From positions 68,110 through 132,109 of the forward strand of contig CAZJUQ010000027.1 in NCBI GenBank assembly GCA_964549335.1: 64,000 nt of DNA, given 5' to 3'. Each line of letters starts with the position of its first letter. Position 1 is the first letter of the stretch. Positions 27,324-34,955 of the stretch are shown one piece after another. Below the pieces are notes generated by a model. It had not been told where the DNA came from and searched no databases. It saw only the letters and a list, made by a program, of their open reading frames with translations. Made by a program: the position numbers and the translations under genes. Source of the DNA: Sulfidibacterium sp964549335 (GTDB lineage Bacteria > Bacteroidota > Bacteroidia > Bacteroidales > F082).

Positions 27324-28777
27324 TTTTTATAATGTCTTATTTTAATTTTAAGATATGCAAAAAGCACTGTCATAAAAGGGCTTATCAAATTAAAGAAAGC
27401 AAAAGGCAGATACTCGATTGTAGGAACTCCGAGTACCTTTGCCTGTGTTGCTCCTCCCGTATTCCAAGGTACGAGTACCGAGGTTACCGTACCGGCATCT
27501 TCGAGTGTCCGGCTAAGCACTTCAGGTTTCAACAATCTGTCTTGAAAAGCCTCTTTATACATTTCGCCCGGCACTACAATGGATATGTATTGGTCCGAAG
27601 CGGTAATATTGAAAAACACACAGGAGGCGGCGGTGGAAGTTATAAGCGAAGCATCGCTTTTCACAAGTTTCAATATTGAAAGTGTTATCTTTTTCAGCAT
27701 TCCCGTAGCTTCCATTATTCCGCCGAAAACCATTGCCGAAAGAATTAACCAAATGGTTTTTAACATACCGCTCATGCCACCTGTCGAGAACAGGTCGTTC
27801 ATCTCTTGGTTTGGGGTGTTAATCGATGTGCTGCCGTATATGGCATGCATTACACCGATATATGAAGCTTTGGCGTAGTTTTCCGTAATGCCGGTCAAAC
27901 TTTCAATTATTTGAGGTTGAAAAACAACTGCCGCCACAGCACCGAGAACAACGCCTACACTTAGTGCCGGTAACGGGGGCATCTTTTTAATAATTACCAC
28001 AAATAGAATTAGAGGTACCGAGAACAGCCATATATTTATGTTAAATGTTTGTGCTATTGCCTTTTGTACCTCTTCGACATGAGTAGATGTTGTTCCCGTA
28101 TCGATGCTAAACCCCATAATTAGAAAAATTAACAGGGTTATTGTCATAGAAGGAGCAGTGGTATAAACCATATATTTGATGTGAGTAAACAGGTCGGTAC
28201 CGGCAACCGCCGGGGCGAGGTTGGTGGTATCGGAAAGGGGCGACATTTTATCGCCGAAATATGCACCCGAAACAATAGCTCCTGCAACTATGGCTTTGTC
28301 AAATCCCATTGCATCGCCTATTCCGAGCATCGCCACGCCAATTGTGGCTATGGTTGACCACGAACTCCCCGTTGCAAGGGATACTATTCCCGAGATTACA
28401 ACGGTGGCAAATAAAAATATAGAGGGGTGTAAAATATCGAGTCCGTAATAAATCATTGCAGGAACAACCCCGCTTATCAACCATGTGCCCGACAAAGCGC
28501 CAATAAGAAAAAGTATCAATATCGCAGGCATTGCACTGCCTATGGTTTTTACTATTTGCCTGCGCATGTCGGTCCACTTGTAACCTATTCTTATTCCCAA
28601 AATTCCCGAAAGTGCCGCGGCTGTCATGAGCACAACCTGGTTTGCTCCGTCAAGCGTATCGTCGAAAAAGAAGACATTTAAGGACAAAAGAATTATCAAC
28701 ACCACTATCGGTATTAACGCTTCGGCTAATGTAGCTTCACGGTTCTTTTTCGGCTTATTTTCTCTTTTTTCCGGCAT
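27311..28777 (-). CDS. nhaC: Na+/H+ antiporter NhaC
   Basis: A 488-residue inner-membrane antiporter of the NhaC family, which removes Na+ from the cytosol in exchange for H+. About eleven to twelve helices are visible. Family blocks include FLIGALSGTWLISGVVPAMIYYG, SLATGSSWSTIATIGVAMLGIG, GAYFGDKMSPLSDTTNLAP and, near the C-terminus, VPWNTGGATQAKVLGVP. The first 15 residues are charged and cytosolic. The gene overlaps the downstream potassium-channel gene by 13 bases. Upstream, 42 bases away on the same strand, is a Na+/amino-acid symporter, so the region manages Na+ use and export. Confidence 0.93.
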   Translation of the reverse strand: MPEKRENKPKKNREATLAEALIPIVVLIILLSLNVFFFDDTLDGANQVVLMTAAALSGILGIRIGYKWTDMRRQIVKTIGSAMPAILILFLIGALSGTWLISGVVPAMIYYGLDILHPSIFLFATVVISGIVSLATGSSWSTIATIGVAMLGIGDAMGFDKAIVAGAIVSGAYFGDKMSPLSDTTNLAPAVAGTDLFTHIKYMVYTTAPSMTITLLIFLIMGFSIDTGTTSTHVEEVQKAIAQTFNINIWLFSVPLILFVVIIKKMPPLPALSVGVVLGAVAAVVFQPQIIESLTGITENYAKASYIGVMHAIYGSTSINTPNQEMNDLFSTGGMSGMLKTIWLILSAMVFGGIMEATGMLKKITLSILKLVKSDASLITSTAASCVFFNITASDQYISIVVPGEMYKEAFQDRLLKPEVLSRTLEDAGTVTSVLVPWNTGGATQAKVLGVPTIEYLPFAFFNLISPFMTVLFAYLKIKIRHYKKWEK

Positions 28778-28819
28778 GAATATTATTGGTGTTTTAATGT
28801 CGAGGATACATAAAATAAT

Positions 28820-30223
28820 TTACTTTTTATCAATTCGTTTCATGGCATCAAAATATGAGTTTGTTTCCCTGATGATAACTCCCGACAGTAGCAGCAATGC
28901 AATCAGGTTGGGAATTGTCATAAAAGTAATTGCCATATCTACAAAATGCCATACCACATCGATACCCCAAACCGAGCCGAAGAAAACGAAAAGTCCGTAA
29001 ATATAGTAGTAAGGTTTTATGACTTTTTCGCCGAGAAGATAATTTGCCGCACGTGAGCCGTAGTACGACCAACTTATTACCGTGGAAAAAGCGAACATCA
29101 ACAGCCCGAAGGTTATTATGTGTTTTCCCATTCCCTGAAGCCCCACTTTGGCAAGCCCTTCATCCATTGCGAGTATTGTCATTCCAACACCCTTTATGCC
29201 CGAATGCCATGCGTCGGTTGTAATGAGCATGAGCGCCGTCATGGTACAGATAATCAGAGTGTCCACAAGGGGTTCGAGCGATGCCACCAACCCTTCACGG
29301 GCTGAATACTCCGTTTTGGCGGCGGCATGAGCTATGGGAGCCGAACCTTGACCTGCCTCGTTGGAAAAGAGTCCCCGCCTTATGCCCCATATCATTGTCA
29401 TTATTATTGTAGAGCCGGCAAATCCTCCCATTGCTGCCGTGCCTGTAAAAGCACCTTTAAATATAAGATGAAACGCTTCGGGAATGTATTCCGCCCTGTC
29501 GATTAGTACCAAAAGAGTTGCCGCAAAATATGTTATAGCCATAAAAGGCACAAGTTTTGCCGTAACGTCGGCTATTCTTTTCAGCCCTCCCACAATTATC
29601 AGCAAAACCAAACCCGTAATTACCAAACCCGACGCCCACGTTGAAAATCCGTACGTTGTTTTCAACGCATCGGTCATGCCGTTTGCCTGTGCCATATTTC
29701 CGGTGCCGAAGGAGGCAAGCACAGTGGCAACGGCAAAAATTCCCGCCAATATTTTTGCCGCAGCAGGCATATTGTACAATTTGCCAATGCCTTCGCGTAT
29801 GTAATACATGGGACCACCCGATACCGTACCGTCACTGTTAAAGACTCTGTATTTGTGCGAAAGCGTGCATTCGGAATATTTCAATATCATTCCCAAAAAA
29901 CCCGTAACCCACATCCAGAAAACTGCTCCCGGACCGCCGAGATATACAGCCAAAGCCACGCCGACTATGTTTCCCGTACCTACGGTAGCCGAAAGTGCCG
30001 TCGTCAGGGCTTTGAAGTGGTTTACATCACCCTCGTCACCCTTTTTGTCGTATTTGCCGGCAACCACACGTATGGAATGCCACAGTTTGGTTACATTTAA
30101 AAATTTAAGTCTGATAATAAAATATAATCCGGTGGGAACCAGCATGAAAAGAATGGCATAGCCGCCTATGTAATCGTTATACCAAACAATTGCATTGTCA
30201 AATGCACGTAAAATATCATTCAT
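28820..30223 (-). CDS. Sodium:alanine/glycine symporter (AGCS family)
   Basis: A 467-residue amino-acid:cation symporter of the AGCS family (AgcS/DagA-like) that imports alanine or glycine with Na+. Characteristic segments are ALTTALSATVGTGNIVGVALA (about residues 69-89), GPGAVFWMWVTGFLGM, SECTLSHKYR, the SGGPMYYI motif, IIMTMIWGIRRGLFSNEAGQGSAPIAHA and ISWSYYGSRAANYLLGEK. About eleven membrane helices are visible. The gene is first in a minus-strand run with nhaC, the channel and rsmG. A -7 element TATGTTTG lies 63 bases upstream. Confidence 0.93.
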   Translation of the reverse strand: MNDILRAFDNAIVWYNDYIGGYAILFMLVPTGLYFIIRLKFLNVTKLWHSIRVVAGKYDKKGDEGDVNHFKALTTALSATVGTGNIVGVALAVYLGGPGAVFWMWVTGFLGMILKYSECTLSHKYRVFNSDGTVSGGPMYYIREGIGKLYNMPAAAKILAGIFAVATVLASFGTGNMAQANGMTDALKTTYGFSTWASGLVITGLVLLIIVGGLKRIADVTAKLVPFMAITYFAATLLVLIDRAEYIPEAFHLIFKGAFTGTAAMGGFAGSTIIMTMIWGIRRGLFSNEAGQGSAPIAHAAAKTEYSAREGLVASLEPLVDTLIICTMTALMLITTDAWHSGIKGVGMTILAMDEGLAKVGLQGMGKHIITFGLLMFAFSTVISWSYYGSRAANYLLGEKVIKPYYYIYGLFVFFGSVWGIDVVWHFVDMAITFMTIPNLIALLLLSGVIIRETNSYFDAMKRIDKK

Positions 30224-30285
30224 ATATCAACCCTTTTGTTATACCCTGCATGTGAACGCTGAACTTATGTCCAAAAATGGTACAA

Positions 30286-30293
30286 CAAACATA
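30286..30293 (-). promoter_or_regulatory. -7 element before the Na+/alanine symporter gene
   Basis: TATGTTTG on the minus strand matches TAnnTTTG, 63 bases before the start codon. I find no -33 element at the right distance, so this is a weak call. Confidence 0.35.
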
Positions 30294-30522
30294 TGAAAAA
30301 ATTCAATCTGTTCAGTTTGCCCTTCGCTACGCATAAATTATAGGGGAATTAAAGGGGTTTGTTTTAAAACAATAAATTCAATAAAGGCTAACAAAGAGAG
30401 AAATACAGGAATATCCCGCTGCATATTTGTCGCGTGACATTATCAATTAATTGTAACGGATATTATAATCTGAAATGTTATCAACTCCTGTTTTAACTCT
30501 TTTTTCAGTAGTGTTAAAATAA

Positions 30523-30595
30523 AAATCCAAGGAAGAATAGAGGCTATGGATTTTGTGGGATAACTTTTCATAGCGCCTGGCTATTCCGTGGATTT
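30523..30595 (-). terminator. Long imperfect hairpin, possible terminator of the hox operon
   Basis: On the minus strand AAATCCA (30595-30589) pairs with TGGATTT (30529-30523). Inside it GGAATAG pairs with CTATTC, AGGC with GCCT and TATG with CATA, with small internal loops. The right arm is followed by TTATTTT, so a transcript from the hydrogenase operon would meet a stem followed by a U-rich tail about 137 bases past the last stop codon. The stem is imperfect and long for a terminator; a structured RNA or a repeat remnant is also possible. Confidence 0.35.
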
Positions 30596-30731
30596 CAGGA
30601 AAAATATTTAAAAAAATTTCCTCTTAATTTTAATGAATTACGATTAAATAAAAATTATTCGGTTTGACACAAAATAATCTTTGGCTGAACGCATGAATGT
30701 ACGTTTAGCGTGAAAAATGCACCGGGTTTTT

Positions 30732-31721
30732 TCAATCGAAATTTCTTTTCATGTATTGGATGCGTTCGAATGAAGCTTCGGTTGTTTGATAGTCGAGAGC
30801 TTTTCCCCTGAATTGATCAATATTTTCAAACTTGTGTTCTTTCATCCAATTTTCCAGCCCTTGTAAAATATTGTTGATAAAGGGAATACCGTTGATGTAC
30901 AATGTACTGCACAATTGAACCGCTTTGGCACCTGCCAAAAGTTGTTTTACCACACCGGTATGATAATGAACACCCGTAGAAGCCACCAAATCGCAATTAA
31001 GATTGTTGCCGGTCATTAAGGCAATCCATCGTAAAGGCACATTTAACTCTTCGGGTGTCGACCATTGTTCTTCGGTTATCACCTTCATTGTGTCCACATC
31101 GATATCCGGACGGAAAAACCTGTTGAACAGAACCAGACCTTTAACGCCTGCATTGACAAGGTCGGATGCTATTGTACAAAGATTTGTAAAATAGGGGCTC
31201 AACTTTACCGAAACGGGAATATTAACCTCTCTTTGAACATTTTCCACAATTTCCAGGTAGCGTTTTTCAATTTGACTGCATGTCAGTGAATTGTTGAACG
31301 GAAATATCGAAATATTCAACTCTAAGGCGTTGGCTCCTGCCTCCTCTATCTTTTTTGCGTATGTAGGCCACCCTTCTGCGGTATGGCAGTTTATACTTGA
31401 TATTACCGGAACATCAACGGAAATTCTTTTAACATTTTCTACAAATTTAAGATATTGTTCCAGATGAGCCTCTTTAGAGAGTTTCACAATAACATCTTTA
31501 GCCTCGGGAAACCAGTAAAAAGCATCATTATCTTTACTTTGCCGTAATTTCGATTCGGCTTGCAATGTCAACTGTTCTTCGAAAACCGATTTCAGGACAA
31601 TTGCCGAGGCACCGTGCCTCAAACACTGTTCTATGGTTCTGATTTCGCCGGTTATACGCGAACTGCTAATTATAAGAGGGTTTTTTAGTTTAATACCCAT
31701 GTATGATGTTGATAAATCCAT
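30732..31721 (-). CDS. Dihydroorotate dehydrogenase-like flavoprotein in hydrogenase operon
   Basis: A 329-residue TIM-barrel protein of the DHOD/PreA superfamily. FMN-barrel features are visible: NPLIISSSRITG at the N-terminus, ALELNIS, the lysine in VSVKLSPYF, and GAKAVQLCSTLYINGI near the C-terminus. The stretch that carries the class 1 catalytic cysteine (NLSCPN in true enzymes) reads NISIFPF, and the orotate-contact loop is NCHTAEGW, so ordinary pyrimidine synthesis is unlikely. It is the last gene of the hox operon, two bases after the maturation protease gene. Similar proteins occur beside redox enzymes in Bacteroidota. A role in electron transfer to or from the hydrogenase is inference only. 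Confidence 0.8.
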   Translation of the reverse strand: MDLSTSYMGIKLKNPLIISSSRITGEIRTIEQCLRHGASAIVLKSVFEEQLTLQAESKLRQSKDNDAFYWFPEAKDVIVKLSKEAHLEQYLKFVENVKRISVDVPVISSINCHTAEGWPTYAKKIEEAGANALELNISIFPFNNSLTCSQIEKRYLEIVENVQREVNIPVSVKLSPYFTNLCTIASDLVNAGVKGLVLFNRFFRPDIDVDTMKVITEEQWSTPEELNVPLRWIALMTGNNLNCDLVASTGVHYHTGVVKQLLAGAKAVQLCSTLYINGIPFINNILQGLENWMKEHKFENIDQFRGKALDYQTTEASFERIQYMKRNFD

Positions 31722-31723
31722 AT

Positions 31724-32206
31724 TTACACTTTTTGATAAGTTTTGTTAATAATTTTTTTATCCGACAAGAGATTGATAATTACCCGGAAAGCCTTGTTTA
31801 GGTTTACTTTTGCCTCTGTTGAAATACCTTCGTTAAAATCCCATTCGTATCCCTTTATATGCAAAAGATATGTTTCGGGAAATTTTTTAAAGATGTTATT
31901 ACACAAATTTAAAACAAAAGCCGGAGAAACGGCATGCATGGTGAACTCTATGCGTGCTTGGGAGGGGTTTACGGCTGACAAAAGGCAATGTTCGATATTT
32001 TCGGTTGAGGCATCGGCAAAAATTACAGTTTCGTATTGCGAAATAAGTTCTGCATCTTCAATATTAAGTTGATAATTCGAATCGAAATCAATATTTTGAA
32101 TACCGTTAGCAATAGACCATTTTTCCAATTTGTCAACCAAAGCTACACCCAAGCCGTCGTCGCGACGGCCCGGGTTACCATAGCCGTATATCAAAACCTT
32201 ATTCAT
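31724..32206 (-). CDS. hoxW: [NiFe]-hydrogenase maturation endopeptidase
   Basis: A 160-residue cytosolic endopeptidase of the HycI/HoxW (M52) family that clips the C-terminal tail from the large subunit once the Ni-Fe centre is inserted. The signature YGNPGRRDDGLGVAL has the first nickel-sensing acidic residue; the second is in LNIEDAELI, and the histidine is in TMHAVSPAFV. The gene sits two bases after hoxH, whose product has a cleavable tail, so this is very probably its dedicated protease. The C-terminus (about 25 residues) is more basic than usual. The gene symbol follows the operon context. Confidence 0.88.
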   Translation of the reverse strand: MNKVLIYGYGNPGRRDDGLGVALVDKLEKWSIANGIQNIDFDSNYQLNIEDAELISQYETVIFADASTENIEHCLLSAVNPSQARIEFTMHAVSPAFVLNLCNNIFKKFPETYLLHIKGYEWDFNEGISTEAKVNLNKAFRVIINLLSDKKIINKTYQKV

Positions 32207-32208
32207 TG

Positions 32209-33663
32209 TCAGCTTTTGAATTTTTTATCGATTAATGTTTCGTTGGCGTCGTACAACGACACTTCGAGCGGCATTTGTCCGAGGGCGTGTGTTGCGCAAC
32301 TCAAGCAGGGGTCGTAAGCCCTGATAGCAACCTCCACGGCATTCATCATGGGTTCGGTTATTTCGCTCTTTCCGTTCATAAACGATTTTGCGGTACTGTT
32401 TACGGCGCGGTTCATCGGTTCGTTGTTGTTGGTAGTCGAAACAATGAGATTTGCCATCTCTATCAAATCGTCGTCGTTGATTTTGTAATGATGAAACAGG
32501 GTGCCACGCGGAGCTTCTATTACCCCTACCCCTTCGTGCTGTTTATTTCCTTTAACCACCAAGTCGTCGTTTTGCAAATCGGGGTCTTTCAGCAAGTTGC
32601 GTATCTCTTCGGCGCAGTACAATACCTCAATGAGCCGTGCCCAATGGTAGTGCAAGCTCATGTTGTTGGGTTTACCTCCGGTATATGCTTTAAAATCTTC
32701 GAAAGCCTCTTGTGCCAGCGGGGTGGGAATAAAGTCGCAAACATTCAAGCGTGCCAGCGGTCCCACCCTGTACCAACCTTTCTCTTTACCAAGATGTTTC
32801 AGGTAGGGGAATTTCATGTAACTCCAATTTCGCACCTCCTCTTCTATGTAATTGTAATATTCCTGGTAATCGACGTCATCGAGTATGCGGTTTCCTTGGT
32901 GGTCAACGGCACGCAAAACTCCGTGGTAGATATCCAAAGCGCCGTCTTTTCTAACAATACTCAAATGGTTTGAAGGAAATTCGGCAAAAGTGTCAACCAT
33001 TGCCTTGTTGTTTTTGTGGTAATGTTTAAAGAAATCGATAGCCCCTTGCGCCCATTCCACCATTTTGTCGGCATTTAAGGGGTCGGGACCGTTTAACAGC
33101 GTATCTCTCTCTTCGATGCTGAGGTTTTTGTTTATTCCTCCCGGGATTGCTCCCGTACCGTGGATTTTTTTCCCGGCGGTAACCTTGATGACCTCTTGCC
33201 CGTATTTTCTCATCATTACACCTTGAACGGCGAGTTCGCGGTTTTCCTGTGCCACGCCGATAATGTTCCGAATTGCAGGGTCGGCATCAATTCCGAAAAG
33301 AAAATCAGGAGAACAGAGGTGGAAGAAATGTAATACATGCGACTGGAAAAACTGTCCGTAATGCATTAATCTTCTCATTTTTTCGCCCACTTTGGTAAGA
33401 CCTTCGCCGGTACCGGCTCCAACAATCACGTCGAGGGCTTTGGCGGCGGCAAGATGGTGCGATACCGGGCAAATTCCGCAAAGACGTTGAACCAAAACGG
33501 GAGCTTCCCAATAGGGACGTCCTTGGACAAATCTCTCGAAACCTCTGAATTCCACTATGTGAAGTCTCGATTCCCTGACATTGTTGTAATCATCCATCAG
33601 TATGGTAACCTTTCCGTGTCCTTCAACACGTGTTACGGGTTCTATTGTTATTTTTTTCGTCAT
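32209..33663 (-). CDS. hoxH: Bidirectional [NiFe]-hydrogenase large subunit
   Basis: The catalytic subunit of a cytosolic group 3d-type NAD-linked hydrogenase. Both cysteine pairs that bind the Ni-Fe centre are present: RLCGICPVSHH (about residues 61-71) and DPCLSCATH near the C-terminus. After that histidine a tail of 25 residues (ALGQMPLEVSLYDANETLID and on) remains, the substrate for the maturation protease encoded next. RGFERFVQGRPYWEAP and the KIHGTGAIPGGI segment are typical. At 484 residues the length is normal. Gene order F-U-Y-H matches known NAD(H)-coupled hydrogenases. Spacing to hoxY is 18 bases and to the protease gene two bases. Confidence 0.96.
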   Translation of the reverse strand: MTKKITIEPVTRVEGHGKVTILMDDYNNVRESRLHIVEFRGFERFVQGRPYWEAPVLVQRLCGICPVSHHLAAAKALDVIVGAGTGEGLTKVGEKMRRLMHYGQFFQSHVLHFFHLCSPDFLFGIDADPAIRNIIGVAQENRELAVQGVMMRKYGQEVIKVTAGKKIHGTGAIPGGINKNLSIEERDTLLNGPDPLNADKMVEWAQGAIDFFKHYHKNNKAMVDTFAEFPSNHLSIVRKDGALDIYHGVLRAVDHQGNRILDDVDYQEYYNYIEEEVRNWSYMKFPYLKHLGKEKGWYRVGPLARLNVCDFIPTPLAQEAFEDFKAYTGGKPNNMSLHYHWARLIEVLYCAEEIRNLLKDPDLQNDDLVVKGNKQHEGVGVIEAPRGTLFHHYKINDDDLIEMANLIVSTTNNNEPMNRAVNSTAKSFMNGKSEITEPMMNAVEVAIRAYDPCLSCATHALGQMPLEVSLYDANETLIDKKFKS

Positions 33664-33681
33664 TTTCTTTTTTCTTTTGCA

Positions 33682-34230
33682 TTAATCAAATTTAATTACT
33701 TCGTACGGCAACTCCATTTCGTTACCGGTAATGAGCGCATAAAGAGCATTCCATATCAAATCGGCATTAGGAGGACATCCCGGCAAAAAATAGTCTATTT
33801 TAACCAATTCGTGGCAGGGGTAAACTTTATCGAGAATAATGGGTAGCTCTTCGTCGTTAGGTAATATTTTCTCTCTGTTTTCCCGTACGGTAACCCCGTT
33901 AAGGTAAGCTTCGCTAAGACACTCTTCGATGGGTATGCCGTTACGCATGGCGGGAAGCCCCCCCATTATGGCACATTCGCCAAGCGAAACCAATATGTCG
34001 CAGTTCTCGCGGAAATATTTTAACGTTTCTACATTTTCGCTATTACAACATCCTCCTTCGATAATACCTATGTCGACACGTTTTGTAAACTTTTTAATAT
34101 CGTCGATTGGAGATTTGTTAAATTCCACCAATTCTATCAAATCGAGTATTCTTTCATCAATATCCAAAAACGACATATGACAACCGAAACAGCCTGCCAA
34201 TGATGTCGTTGCTATTACTTTCTTATTCAT
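33682..34230 (-). CDS. hoxY: Bidirectional [NiFe]-hydrogenase small subunit
   Basis: A 182-residue subunit that carries the single proximal [4Fe-4S] cluster between the Ni-Fe site and the diaphorase. The cluster cysteines are visible: LAGCFGCHMSFLD (residues 14 and 17), SLGECAIMGG and FLPGCPPNADL. The short length and the missing twin-arginine signal are as expected for a cytosolic HoxY, which lacks the medial and distal clusters of respiratory small subunits. An additional GGCC pair (IIEGGCCNSE) is present. It lies between hoxU (21 bases) and hoxH (18 bases). Confidence 0.95.
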   Translation of the reverse strand: MNKKVIATTSLAGCFGCHMSFLDIDERILDLIELVEFNKSPIDDIKKFTKRVDIGIIEGGCCNSENVETLKYFRENCDILVSLGECAIMGGLPAMRNGIPIEECLSEAYLNGVTVRENREKILPNDEELPIILDKVYPCHELVKIDYFLPGCPPNADLIWNALYALITGNEMELPYEVIKFD

Positions 34231-34251
34231 TTTTATTGATTTTAATATTAT

Positions 34252-34944
34252 TTATTTCACTATACTTCCAATGGGTATTTTGTCGTATTTACGTTTTCCT
34301 ATGGGTTGGACAAAACCTAACTCTTTGTATATAATGGAGCCCACCGGACAATTATCCATAGCTTTTTTTGCAAGTTCGTCGCTCATCTCTTTGCCGAGAA
34401 TCGGGTCGAGGACAACCTCAAGTTTTTGCCCTCTATTTTTAAAAGCGAAATAGCGTCTTCCTTTATCGTCTTTTATTGTTTTAATACATCTTTTGCAGGC
34501 GATACACCTGTTTTGTTCTTTTACTATTTTTGGTGCCGAGGCATCCACGGGTTTTCTCGGAAAGAAATATGGAAAGCGCGGCACCATCATTTTATAACGG
34601 TATGCCAAAGCCTGCAATTCGCAATTTCCGCTCTTTTCGCAAGCCGGGCAAAAATGGTTGCCCGATACAAAAAGCAATTCGATAATACTTTTTCTTATTT
34701 CGTTTATTTCGGCAGTATCGTTTTCTATCTCCATACCGTCGGCAACGGGTGTGGTACACGATGTCATCAGCCGGTTATTTATTTTAATGGTACAAATCCG
34801 GCAAGAGGCTTTTTTTTCGGCGCCTTCGAAATAACACAAGGTAGGGATAAAGACACCGTTTTCGCGGGCTGCTTCCACTATTGTTTTACCTTTTTCGGTG
34901 ATTATCTCTTTACCGTCTATTTTTATTTTTATTTTCTCGTTCAT
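34252..34944 (-). CDS. hoxU: Hydrogenase diaphorase subunit HoxU (Fe-S)
   Basis: A 230-residue iron-sulfur subunit, homologous to the N-terminus of NuoG, that passes electrons between the diaphorase and the hydrogenase module. It holds a plant-type [2Fe-2S] domain (PTLCYF, ASCRICTI, MTSCTTPV), the His-Cys3 [4Fe-4S] motif HFCPACEKSGNCELQ (about residues 97-111) and a ferredoxin-like segment (RCIACKRCIK ... DNCPVGSI). Length is that of other HoxU proteins. It lies 11 bases after hoxF and 21 before hoxY, so the complex is made from one transcript. Confidence 0.94.
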   Translation of the reverse strand: MNEKIKIKIDGKEIITEKGKTIVEAARENGVFIPTLCYFEGAEKKASCRICTIKINNRLMTSCTTPVADGMEIENDTAEINEIRKSIIELLFVSGNHFCPACEKSGNCELQALAYRYKMMVPRFPYFFPRKPVDASAPKIVKEQNRCIACKRCIKTIKDDKGRRYFAFKNRGQKLEVVLDPILGKEMSDELAKKAMDNCPVGSIIYKELGFVQPIGKRKYDKIPIGSIVK

Positions 34945-34955
34945 TGTTTGAATTT

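Larger units (their letters stand above)
30224..30731. other. 508-base gene-free gap
   Basis: No convincing reading frame or known RNA family is seen here. The left part holds the presumed promoter of the Na+/alanine symporter (30286-30293). The right part, downstream of the hydrogenase operon, holds a long imperfect inverted repeat at 30523-30595, described separately. The middle (about 30310-30500) is AT-rich with no structure I can support. Confidence 0.6.

Noticed and set aside
32275..32973. Long plus-strand open frame of about 230 codons
   Set aside because: It lies wholly antisense to hoxH, has no recognisable domain and its codon pattern mirrors the real gene.
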